This document shows, in pieces, positions 31,842 to 40,528 of a stretch of DNA of 64,000 nt (within the stretch, counting starts at the first letter, position 1; the number at the start of each line of letters is the position of its first letter). A program made the position numbers and the translations under genes. Below the pieces are notes generated by a model. It saw only the letters and a list, made by a program, of their open reading frames with translations. It was not told the DNA's origin and searched no databases. The DNA is from Diplonema papillatum (taxonomy: Eukaryota > Euglenozoa > Diplonemea > Diplonemida > Diplonemidae), in NCBI GenBank assembly GCA_030068145.1, contig JAPJBO010000380.1:141654-205653 (forward strand), read 5' to 3'.

Positions 31842-33373
31842 ATGTGGCGGGAATGCACCAGATGGGCCGCGGTGAGGAGCGAGTATTCACACCTTCTCGC
31901 AAGCCGCCCGAACATGCCAAAATGTCTTGCTCTCTGTGGCGTCGTGCCGAAGCAGACACACCAAGACGGGGAAGCAGGCATGGCAGGCCCGATCCAGCTT
32001 ATGTGTGCGCGCATATTGCTTGAGCGACAACGGGTGGAGGGATTGGTTGAGAAGAACTGCCGGCGAAAAGAGTTTCGTGTCGACGACTACCCGTGGGGGT
32101 GGAACCCGAAGCCCCCGACGGCCGTGTACCCAATCGACGTGCAGAGAACCCGACCGAGCACTACGGCCTGGCCCGACTCCCACGAGATGCTCTTGGCGAT
32201 GGCAAAGTGGAGCTCTTCGAAGCGATGGGCGGAACAAGGAGGCGATGTCTCGACGACATTTTTTGAGCTTGCGATCGACTTCGAGCTGTTCAGCGGGCTG
32301 ACGCTGACACCTGTCAAAACTCGGTGGCGAGAGAAACGCAATCCGGGAGAGAAGGAGAAACGGTGGGTGGCGAGGGACGAACTACCATCGCCGCAGACGG
32401 CAGTCTTCTTCGACGGCGGCTCGCGGAACAACGGGACGCGAGGGGCCGTATCGGGTGCAGGAGCTGTGTACTACCTCGAGGGAAAGAAACAGTGGGAAAT
32501 CTGCGCTCCGATCGAGGAGCGAGCGACGAACAACATCGCAGAGTACACGGCTCTAGTCAAGGCACTACACCGACTGCAGGACCAACCGGGGCTGAGCGGA
32601 GAGCTGGTAGTACGGGGGGACAGCGAACTTGTCGTTTCCCAAATGACAGGGAACGCGCGCTGCTCCGAAGCGTTACGCCCACAAGGCGAGAGCGCAGGCG
32701 GAGGAAGCGGAGCTGCGGCAGAGAGGCGTCTTCGTGAAATTAGAGCACGTGCCACGTAGACGCCGACGCTCTGTCGAACCGCGCGATGGACGAGGTTCAA
32801 AGACGAGCGACGGCGGAATATCGCGACTCGGTGACCGCGAAGTCATACGCGATGAAGAGCGCGATGCGACGCCTGGCAAAGATTGTGCAGAAGCCAGTGC
32901 ATCCGGCACTTGAGATGCACGTCAACGTCCTGACATCTCTTGGAGGCGGAAACATGGCCGGCCTCAATAAGAGGCCGCAGATGTCGAACCAGCAGGCCTT
33001 CGAAGACGTGATGCGCGCGTATGAGGCAGCCGCACGAGAGCAGACGGCGAAGAAGGCCGGCGACAAGGTGCGAGCCGTACCGCAAGCAGGACTCCGCAAG
33101 GCTGCGACGCTGAACGGCAGCTTTCGTCCCCAGAGGCATTACCCGTCGGGATGGGAACGCAAGCAGTCCCGATGGAAACACGAAGCCATGCAGGAGAGAC
33201 GAGCAGCGCAGAATGAGCGCAAGACAGGCGCCAAGAGCAGATCAGGACGTTGGGACCGTCCCAAGCCGAAGAAGGAGTCCAAAAGCGAAGCAACAACACC
33301 AACACGGAGACGCAAACCGAAGGCAGCCAAGCAGACCTCCCAGGGCAGGGGGGAACCTGCGGCGGTGAAGTAA
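31842..33373 (+). pseudogene. Retroelement ORF with RNase H domain, two frameshifts
   Basis: Probable C-terminal part of a retrotransposon polyprotein. The first frame (31842-32759) contains WAEQGGDVSTTFFELAIDFE, a segment typical of the region after reverse transcriptase in protist LINE-like elements. An RNase H domain follows: AVFFDGGSRNN (catalytic D), NNIAEYTALVKAL (catalytic E), VVRGDSELVVSQMTG (catalytic D). After MTGNARC the expected sequence continues one frame over (APKRYAHKARAQAEE ... VFVKLEHVPR). It shifts again just before ADALSNRAMDEVQRR, where frame 32786-33373 carries it on as a basic 195-residue tail. Neither shift leaves room for an intron. No reverse transcriptase was found upstream. 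It is most likely a decayed element; assembly error at the two points is the alternative. Confidence 0.75.
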
Positions 33374-33542
33374 CGAAGCTCATCCGAGTGTCCGATGAAA
33401 CCCCTTGTCAATACCACCCAACGACTGCGACGCGCGTGCGAAATGTCGGACGCTAGCGTCTGTCAAGAGCATGCGTGACTCAGCCGTGTTTTAAAGGTGA
33501 GATGAGAGGCATCGGCCAACTCTGAAACATAAGACCTTTACA

Positions 33543-33858
33543 CCTCAAAATCACGCTAAAGCCCCCAGGACTTTCAAGCGAACTTTCACTCTACAACTCC
33601 CAGGACGATCAGTAAGAACGGAGTGCAGGGGTGGATGGAACAGCTTTAAACCTCAAAATCACGCTAACACCCCCAGGACTTTCAAGCGAACTTTCACTCT
33701 ACAACCCCCATGACGATCAGTAAGAACGGAGTGCAGGGGTGGAGGGAACAGCTTTAAACCTCAAAATCACGCTAAAACCCCCAGGACTTTCAAGCGAACT
33801 TTCACTCTAAAACCCCCAGGACGATCAGTAAGAACGGAGTGCAGGGGTGGAGGGAACA
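33543..33858. repeat. 108-bp tandem repeat, three copies, leading into the kinase start
   Basis: Unit starts (CCTCAAAATCACGCTAA) are at 33543, 33651 and 33759. All contain GGACTTTCAAGCGAACTTTC and GATCAGTAAGAACGGAGTGC. The third copy runs to GGGAACA, whose last A is the first base of the kinase ATG; other copies continue GCTTTAAA. The promoter or 5' leader of the gene is therefore built from this repeat. Confidence 0.92.
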
Positions 33859-34964
33859 TGGTTGTTTACCGCAACAACGACGATGCTGTGTGCGACATCG
33901 AGATCCCGGAGAGCGAAGCAGCTGAGCACGCGGGGAAGGCGGTCGCGGCCGTGGTGCCCGGGTGGAAGGGGGAGGATGTCAGCGTGAGCCCCGTGGGCGG
34001 CGGGATCACGAACCTCCTGTTCAAAGTCACCAGCAAGGGCGAGCCGAGCTACTTGGTGCGCCTTTACGGCACGAACACGGAGGTCGTCATCGACCGGGAG
34101 GAGGACAACCGCCTCTTCGCGAAGCTGAGCGAGCTTGGGTTCGCGCCCACGTTCCACGGCCGCTTCAAGAACGGGCGCGTCGAAGCGTTCCTCTCCTGCA
34201 GGGCGCTCGAGCCGGCGGAGATGTGCAGCGCGGACTTCTTCCCGCGCATCGCGCGCAAGCTCCGCCAGATGCACGACACGCAGCTGCCGCCGGCGAAGCC
34301 GCCGCTGCTCCTGTCCCGCATCGAGAACTTCCTCGCCATGGCCGGCAACGTCCAGTTTCCGGAGAAGCCGAGAGCCGCCTTGCTCGACGCCCTCGACATC
34401 CCGAAGATCGCGTCCGAATTCGCGTGGTTCCGCCGCGAAATGGAGGGCCGCGTGCACCCTTTCTTCCTCGACAACGTCCTCTCGCACCAAGACCTGCTCT
34501 CGGGCAACGTTCTCGTAGACCCAGTCGACCCGAAATCGGGCGAACTGCACTTCATCGACTTCGAGTACGGAGGGTACAACTACAGGGGATATGACTTCGG
34601 AAACCACTTTTGCGAGTACGCTGGATTCGAGTGCGACTACAGCAGGTACCCGGGGAAGGAGCAGAAGAAGGCATTCATCAAAGCGTACTTGCGGGACGGC
34701 GACCGGAAAGCCGACGAAACGGAGGACTCGTTCCTGAACCGGCTGGCGGACAGCGCGGACGTGTTCGCGTGCGCATCGGACCTGCTGTGGGGCGTCTGGT
34801 CCGTGCTGCAGGCGAAGCACTCGCCGATCGACTTCGACTTCCTCGACTACGCGAGGCTGCGCCTCGGCGCGTACTACTACCACAAGGCACTCTTCCTTGA
34901 ACCGCGAAGTGGCCCGTTCTCGTACGAGGATGCTCTCCGGTTGGTGACGCCTGCTTCTAGCTGA
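33858..34964 (+). CDS. EKI1: Ethanolamine kinase (choline/ethanolamine kinase family)
   Basis: Phosphorylates ethanolamine (possibly also choline) with ATP, the first cytosolic step of the Kennedy pathway to phosphatidylethanolamine. The 368-residue length is normal for the family. GGGITN (47-52) is the nucleotide-loop region. VRLYGTNTEVVIDRE (67-81) and GRFKNGRVEAFL (101-112) are family segments. LSHQDLLSGNVLV (208-220) is the kinase Brenner motif, with D212 as catalytic base and N217 binding metal. FIDFEYGGYNYRGYDFGNHF (232-251) is the choline/ethanolamine kinase signature, with D234 for magnesium. The DLLSGN and EYAG-C-YS-YP spacing matches plant-type ethanolamine kinases best. It is a single exon. 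The ATG coincides with the end of a 108-bp repeat. Its own 3' end has a decayed duplicate downstream. Confidence 0.93.
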   Translation: MVVYRNNDDAVCDIEIPESEAAEHAGKAVAAVVPGWKGEDVSVSPVGGGITNLLFKVTSKGEPSYLVRLYGTNTEVVIDREEDNRLFAKLSELGFAPTFHGRFKNGRVEAFLSCRALEPAEMCSADFFPRIARKLRQMHDTQLPPAKPPLLLSRIENFLAMAGNVQFPEKPRAALLDALDIPKIASEFAWFRREMEGRVHPFFLDNVLSHQDLLSGNVLVDPVDPKSGELHFIDFEYGGYNYRGYDFGNHFCEYAGFECDYSRYPGKEQKKAFIKAYLRDGDRKADETEDSFLNRLADSADVFACASDLLWGVWSVLQAKHSPIDFDFLDYARLRLGAYYYHKALFLEPRSGPFSYEDALRLVTPASS

Positions 34965-35100
34965 GGCGCGCGTTTTCGGGGACTTGTGTCTAGCTCCACG
35001 TCTTCAACAAGACTCATCCTTGAACTCCGGCGTGAGCATCCATCCATTGTACGCACGCGTGTAGGATGATCGGCACTTGGCTTGTGAATGCGAAGATGTG

Positions 35101-35250
35101 CACCGGCTGCCCGACAGCGCGGCGTGTTCGTGTGCGCGTCGGACCTGCTGTGGGGCGTCTGGTACGCACCGATCGATTTCGGCTTCCTCGACTGCATAAG
35201 CGCCTCGGTGCCTAATTCTACCACACGCACTTTCCCGTGAACCTCGAAGT
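35101..35250 (+). pseudogene. Decayed copy of the ethanolamine kinase 3' end
   Basis: CCGGCTGCCCGACAGCGCGG, then GGACCTGCTGTGGGGCGTCT and ATCGATTTCGGCTTCCTCGA correspond to kinase codons in 34739-34905. A deletion of about 25 bases and many substitutions break the frame. It is in the same orientation, 140 bases after the gene's stop codon. Confidence 0.85.
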
Positions 35251-35286
35251 GTCCGCATGTTGAAAGGCACGTATCTTGCGTTTGAA

Positions 35287-35840
35287 GAGTGACCAGCTCT
35301 CTTGCGGCGAGAAAGCTCTGCAGTTGATCCCGCTAGCTTTGACAGCGCTGGTTGCATTTTCGAAAGCTATTATCCGCCCCGCATGCTGAAAGACACTCTT
35401 CCTTGCGTTCCCGAGAGTGACCAGCTCTCTTGTGACGCGAAAACTCTGCAGTTGGTTCCGCTAGCTTTGGCAGCATTGGTTGTCTCCGAAAGATATTGGT
35501 TCCCGAGAGTGACCAGCTCTCTTGTGACGCGAAGGTTCTGCAGCTGGTTCCGCTAGCTTTGGCAGCGCTGGTTGCGTTTTCGAAAGGTAGTGTATGCCCC
35601 GCATGTTGAAAGACACTCTTCCTTGCGTTCCCAAGAGTGACCAGCTCTCTTGCGACGCGAAAGTTCTGCAGCTGGTTCCGCTAGCTTTGGCAGCACTGGT
35701 TGCGTTTCAGAAAGCTATTGTCCACCCCGCATGATGAAAGACACTCTTCCTTGTGTTCCCGAGAGTGACCAGCTCTCTTGTGACGCGAAACCTCTGCAGT
35801 TGGTTCCGCTCGCTTTGGCAGCACTGGCCGATCAGCAGAG
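35287..35840. repeat. 127/128-bp tandem repeat, about 4.5 copies
   Basis: GAGTGACCAGCTCTCTTG recurs at 35287, 35414, 35507, 35635 and 35763. Spacing is 127, 93, 128 and 128, so one unit has lost 34 bases. Each full unit ends with GCATG-TGAAAGACACTCTTCCTTGCG, which resembles the GGCACTCTTCCTTGAACCGCG near the kinase stop codon. The array may have grown from the decayed gene copy next to it. Confidence 0.9.
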
Positions 35841-36224
35841 CTAGTTACTCGTCTCAAATTTCACCGGCACGAAGTCGAGAGCACAGGGGAGGGCTGTCGG
35901 GCGGCTGGACGTTCATCTAGCCAATGGAAAAAAAAAAATACTCGAGCCAGGGCCAAAGGAGTCTCATCTCATTGGTCCATTCATGCGCGTCTTTAGTTGG
36001 TAGTTGTGGCATAGTGACACAGGCCCACATGGGACTGTACACCACCCGGTAAGATTTGAACATCCCCATTTTTCTCCTAGGAAAACCGTGGACCTGTTGT
36101 TCCTTCATCTCCTCGTTTAGACGCGATGCTCGCAACAGAATCACCGCTTGGCCTTTCTACGTTTGATTTTTGCATCGCACGACGGTGATGGGATGAAGCA
36201 GGGGACGAGACCAAACGTGCCGCA

Positions 36225-36302
36225 GCTCGTGGGGCGCAGCCGATGTATCCGCAGCCGCCACCCAGTCACTTTCCGGCGGCAGCAGCGTCCTGGTCGTGTA
36301 TG
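36225..36302 (+). pseudogene. 78-bp relic of the ion-channel gene
   Basis: Translates as SWGAADVSAAATQSLSGGSS then VLVVY, against SWDAAELSAAVNQSLSGDDN then VLVVS in channel copies 1 and 2. The frame is open over the matching part. Flanking sequence does not match. It is more diverged than the three tandem copies are from each other. Confidence 0.85.
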
Positions 36303-36324
36303 AATCCTTGAGCTCAACGTAGCA

Positions 36325-36600
36325 CAGTGAAAATACTCGAGTGACTGCCTGGTGCTCATTTTGACGGAGGCTAGAGGGGGAGAAAACCAATGCAACTGCA
36401 AAGAGGGTCTTTTTGTTGAACGCTTACGCCCGCCACTAACCCCAGATTTACCTGCTTCGTGTGGGCACATTTCCTCCTTTGATATTGAAATATTGTTGCG
36501 ATAGTGGGGAGTCATCAGCATGCTGTTGAGTACCACACTATGATTTGAGAGTTCGCAACTGGCAGTCTTCTCAAGTATTTCCTACAAAGCAGGTGCTCAT
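36325..36600. repeat. Family R1 copy (minus orientation) split by a 48-bp foldback
   Basis: CTCGAGTGACTGCC ... GAGGCTAGAGGGGGAGAAA ... TTGAACGCTTACGCCCGCCA ... CCTCCTTTGAT, then the 48-bp foldback at 36495-36542, then GGCAGTCTTCTCAAGTATTTCC and CAAAGCAGGTGCT. This is the full R1 order in reverse. Confidence 0.75.
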
Positions 36601-37258
36601 ACAAAAAAAATACGGGATCGTCGGAAACACAAAGACCACTGCGTTCAACACAGAAAACTCTGGATGGTGTGGTCGGTGGGCCAGTTCTCCGTAGTTCCCC
36701 CGTTGTTAGGGGGGGGTGTCTTTTCTTTCTTTTTTTTTCGTTTCTTGTTTTTTTGCTGAGTGCTTCAGGGATGCAGCCTTGGGTCCTGGAGAGCATTTCT
36801 AAGCTACCTTGCACTTTTTTTGTCACAAAATATGGACAATTTCGGGTAATTCGAGCGTCTCAAGATCAGAAACCCCAGGAGACAAGCTACCTGGTCCAGG
36901 CCAAAATCGGTGAATTTCGGGGGGGAACTCCTTTGTGGAGACCACTTCCCCTGCAGTCGGCCCTGGTGAAGGTGGGACGGAAGAGCTACAACGGCTCCAG
37001 CTTGCGCAGAGCGGCCCTGTGCTATGCGTGCCCCGAAGAGGAACGCATAGGATGAGAAGGAAGGACAGACTGGGAGTCACGGTTTGACAGGTAGTGACAG
37101 GATTAGCTGCGGCAAAAAGGAGAGCAGGAACGGCTCTATCAGAGGCCCCGCGCCAGCCGGGTTTCGAAGCGATCGCGGGACCGGAGACCTTCGCGGCGGT
37201 CGGAGGAGAGAGGTAGTTCCGGGCGCTGCAGTATTGACTGGATGGGAAGTGCTGGTCG

Positions 37259-38263
37259 GTGGCGGGTGACGTCTCGACGGCGGAGCTCGCCGTCGACTTT
37301 GAAGTGTGCACCGGACTGGATCTTCCGGGCAGTGTCGTAGCGACGACGGACGGGACACATGCGTGCGAGGGTACTCGGAAAACTTTTAAAAACCGTTTCA
37401 CTCTAAAAACCGTCGGGGATGCGCTGGAGCGAAACGGCGACGGACAGCTTCTGCCATGCAGGAAACTGGAGAAGACAGGGTCGCTGAGAACGGTGGGAGC
37501 CCCGCCGTGCCTCACGGGGTACGAGATGAGGCCGATCTTCCGTGGTGGTACGGAGACAATGGAAGTGCTCGAGACACAGATGACACGAGTTCAGCGGCGA
37601 GGCGCGGGGATGGATCTTTTCCCGACGTACGGAGGTGGAAGGGCGAAGCGTGCGGCGAGATGGGCGGTGTTCAACGACGCTACGGAACACGAAAAGTGGA
37701 GTGAGCGGGTGTGCCACGAGCACCAGAAAGTGAAGTGCGGCGTGTGAAAGCGCCGGGGCAAGTCGGCGTGGTGCTGTGAGGTCCACCACAAGGATGACGA
37801 CGGCCTACCGGTGAAGTTCTGCCGGCAACACCGCATGACGCAATGCGCGACGTGTAAGACGATAGCAGAGTGCTGCCGCAACGGACACCTGACCATGGCA
37901 CGCCGACGTGAGCACTTTGCGAAGTCGAAGGCCCAAACTGTGCTGTCGGAAGGGGCACCACCGGGCGGCCTTGGCGAGAGGAGAAGACAGCAAAGAAGAA
38001 GAAGGCGGAGAGCCCCGTGTCTGCACCGAAGGTGGCGACGAGGGAAAACGCTCCCAGAAGCAGCGGGAGAAGATGGGACCGAAGAGCGGGAAAAACCTCA
38101 TCGCCACCGAGAGCGAAGGTCGAGAAGACGGCGCCAACGCGAGCGAAGAAGCGGACTCCGCGGCGGAGCCGGTATCAAAAGGCGCAAAGGACGCATCGAA
38201 GCGCAAGCGAAGAAGTTGAGCGGGCAGACGACCCCACAGAAGGCAACACAGTCATCGCCCTAA
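37259..38263 (+). pseudogene. Retroelement C-terminal remnant with in-frame TGA
   Basis: Begins AGDVSTAELAVDFEVCTGLD, the same motif as GDVSTTFFELAIDFELFSGL in the RNase H ORF at 32.2 kb. The frame continues to a TGA at 37746-37748 and then runs on in the same frame to 38263. The part after the stop holds a Cys/His-rich cluster (WCCEVHHKDDD, FCRQHRMTQCATC, ECCRNGHL) and a long Arg/Lys-rich tail. The cluster looks like a nucleic-acid-binding zinc domain. One stop in an otherwise continuous 335-codon frame suggests a recently disabled element, or a real second ORF that starts after the stop. Confidence 0.55.
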
Positions 38264-38820
38264 CGCCGTGAAGAAGCAGAAATCGACGCGCAACCGATGA
38301 ACCTGGACGAGCAATCGAAGAAGAAGCGAGGCACCAAACGCGCGCCTGAGCGCGACGATCAAGACGAGCTAAAGAGGCGAAACCATGACACATCACCTAC
38401 GAAGAGATAACCGCGACACCGGCGATGCAAATTATCGCCACAGATTATTTGCATTCTAACCCAAACTATCAGAGGCGGTCGCGGTCGAAGACGGCAACCC
38501 GAGCGAGGAGTAAGGTTGATAACCAGCATGACAGTCAGAATGGCCTTGCTGAAGACAAGGTTGCGTTGCAGGAGGAGAAACCGGTGCTTGGCCGAGGATA
38601 AGATGGCTATGGCGGCAGGGACAGAACAGAGAGAACAGCGAGTCCTTCTTGTGTGGGGTAGTCACGCCTTCGCAGTCCCAGGACCTCCACCCACTTGCGA
38701 ACAGCCGTCGACTGACCTTTCCGGGGAGGGACGAGTTGGAATGCAGGTACCATCTCCGGAGAGCTTCCGGTTTCTCCCATAGTAGAGGAGCTGAAGCAAA
38801 CGCCACCTGGGCCTCTGAAC
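38264..38820. repeat. Non-coding; includes inverted partner of 19235-19420
   Basis: 38550-38790 is the reverse counterpart of 19235-19420 (CTTGGCCGAGGATAAGATGG, TCACGCCTTCGCAGTCCCAG, GGACGAGTTGGAATGCAGGT). No gene is visible. Confidence 0.6.
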
Positions 38821-39162
38821 GTGAATGCAGATCACCTTCTTGCCCAAACCCAAGAGGGATTGGAGTGTCGGAATGGCGCGCAAGGAGAGGCTCTTGGCTT
38901 ATTTGCTTCTTTCGCTGGCGGGAGGGAGATTTCGGACGCGGGAAAGCCTTGGGTTCTTCGGGCTCTGCATCCTTCTGTTCCAGAGACCGTAGAGCAGTTT
39001 GTCCACAACAACATTAGCCTTAAATCGCATGCTTCGGGTGAGGACATGCAGTTTATCAAGAAGTTACTTCTTATCAGCTTCCCTTGCAGACACAAGTTTG
39101 ATCTGAGCAAGCACATCCTTTCGTCTATGACTGTCCACACCAAATCACCATGGGACTCTTGA
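38821..39162 (+). CDS. Hypothetical 113-residue ORF, unrecognised
   Basis: An ATG-initiated frame with balanced composition and no homopolymer artefacts, ending in SLKSHASGEDMQFIKKLLLI and CRHKFDLSKHILSSMTVHTK. I recognise no family. A further + frame at 39279-39524 contains YDSGRVFFFNKSFMRI, faintly like a WW-domain strand, and could be another exon. The evidence for a gene is weak. Confidence 0.25.
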   Translation: MNADHLLAQTQEGLECRNGAQGEALGLFASFAGGREISDAGKPWVLRALHPSVPETVEQFVHNNISLKSHASGEDMQFIKKLLLISFPCRHKFDLSKHILSSMTVHTKSPWDS

Positions 39163-39798
39163 TTGCGTGCTGCCGACCAATTTTACCTGTGGGCTGTCCA
39201 AGATAACCTAGATCTTGATCGGCCTCTGCCATCCGTCACGATAACGCGATTGTTTTCAAGGATCTGTACAAGCACGCAATGGTCGTAACTGAGCTTTTCC
39301 TTCAGTCCTCCTGGCGAACGTTGAAGGGTTCCTGCAAGCGTGAGCCAACCGACTTTTGCGAGTCCTACGATAGCGGTCGAGTCTTCTTTTTCAACAAATC
39401 CTTCATGCGCATTCCACGGCGGCACGAAAACACCACCCCCGACGCCCCCTGTCCACCGCCAATCAAGAGGAACCGTTTTGGTCACTCCAAAGCTCCGGGT
39501 TTTGCGCCGGTGCGTGGCGTTTGAAAAATTTCCCCTACAAAAAAAAAAGAACACCCCAAGGTCAGTTCCCCGTTGTTCCCCCGTAGTTCCCTTTGGCTAT
39601 ACCGACCACACCATCTGGAATTCCTTTTGTTCTTCGCTATTCCTGGGAAATCGATAGAACAAGAGCATGTGGCTCCTTTCTTAGCTGTTCCGCTATCTCC
39701 CAGCTGTTCATTGCAGCAGAGCAAAAGGAGAGGCATCCGTCGAAGTCACGGGGAAAAGGTGGGACAGATGAATGGGTTAGAACATATACCTGACCCCC

Positions 39799-40478
39799 CC
39801 CGTGTTAGTGTCCGTTTAGCCCTTGTCAGCGTCGCCTTTCTGCCTGAAAACGCGAGGCGACACTAACACGGGAAGACGGTTCTCAATACGGTTCCCTGTA
39901 TTTGCATCAGTATAATTCGTTGTCATTTACCCCCCCCCCCCCCCTGAGGCCTAAATTTTGGCCGAGGGGGGTAATTTCCAGGGGGGGGGGGGGGGTAAAG
40001 GAGGCTCCAGGGGGGGGTAAAGGACACTGTCCTGGGGCTCCTGCAGGGTTCCTTTATGATCGCCACCTCTAACCAGGGAGACTACCTGGGGGGCCGGACA
40101 GTGTGAAGCTAGGGGCATAAAAGTGGATGCTGGGCCATGGCAAGACCCTGAATCCTGCTGCTACTTCTGCCTGCTCAGCACTCTAGCTTTTCCTTTTGCA
40201 TTAGAACAGCGGTGGTGGAACTCCACAGCGGCTGTGGAACTCCTGTGAAAGAGCCCCGGACCCCTTGTGAACACTGCAGACCCCATTTCACAGGCAGTTC
40301 CGTGACCGTTCCAGGGGGGGGGGGGACACTGTTTTTCCCAGTGTACATCGAAAATCCCAAAAAAGTGGTAAATTTCAGGGGGGGGGGGTAAAGTCTAGGG
40401 GGGGGTAAATGACAACGAATTATACTGATGGAGAATGTCTCATCCTCACCAACGGCTTCCCGTGTTAGTGTCGCCTTT
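39799..40478. mobile_element. Nested inverted-repeat elements
   Basis: Inner element 39905-40430: a perfect ~31-bp inverted repeat starting CATCAGTATAATTCGTTGTC and running into a C/G run, enclosing 526 bp rich in G homopolymers. Outer inverted repeat: AGGCGACACTAACACGGGAAG-type sequence at 39855-39875 against 40456-40478. A 74-bp hairpin of the same CCCGTGTTAGTGTC end lies at 39799-39872. No transposase is encoded. Confidence 0.75.
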
Positions 40479-40528
40479 TAGGAAAAGGTGCCTTCAGGTA
40501 CACGGTGCACTCGTCAAGGACTTTTTTG

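Larger units (their letters stand above)
36655..39618. repeat. Pair of ~75-bp inverted repeats 3 kb apart
   Basis: CTGGATGGTGTGGTCGGT with TCCGTAGTTCCCCCGTTGTT and GGTGTCTTTTCTTT at 36660-36735 matches, reversed, ACCGACCACACCATCTGG with GTTCCCCGTTGTTCCC at 39535-39618. They may be the ends of a large element enclosing 36.7-39.6 kb; no target duplication was confirmed. Confidence 0.5.

Noticed and set aside
35287..35840. Short ORFs starting MRRESSA and MKDTLPCVPESDQ
   Set aside because: They come from the 127/128-bp tandem repeat; the frame changes between units.
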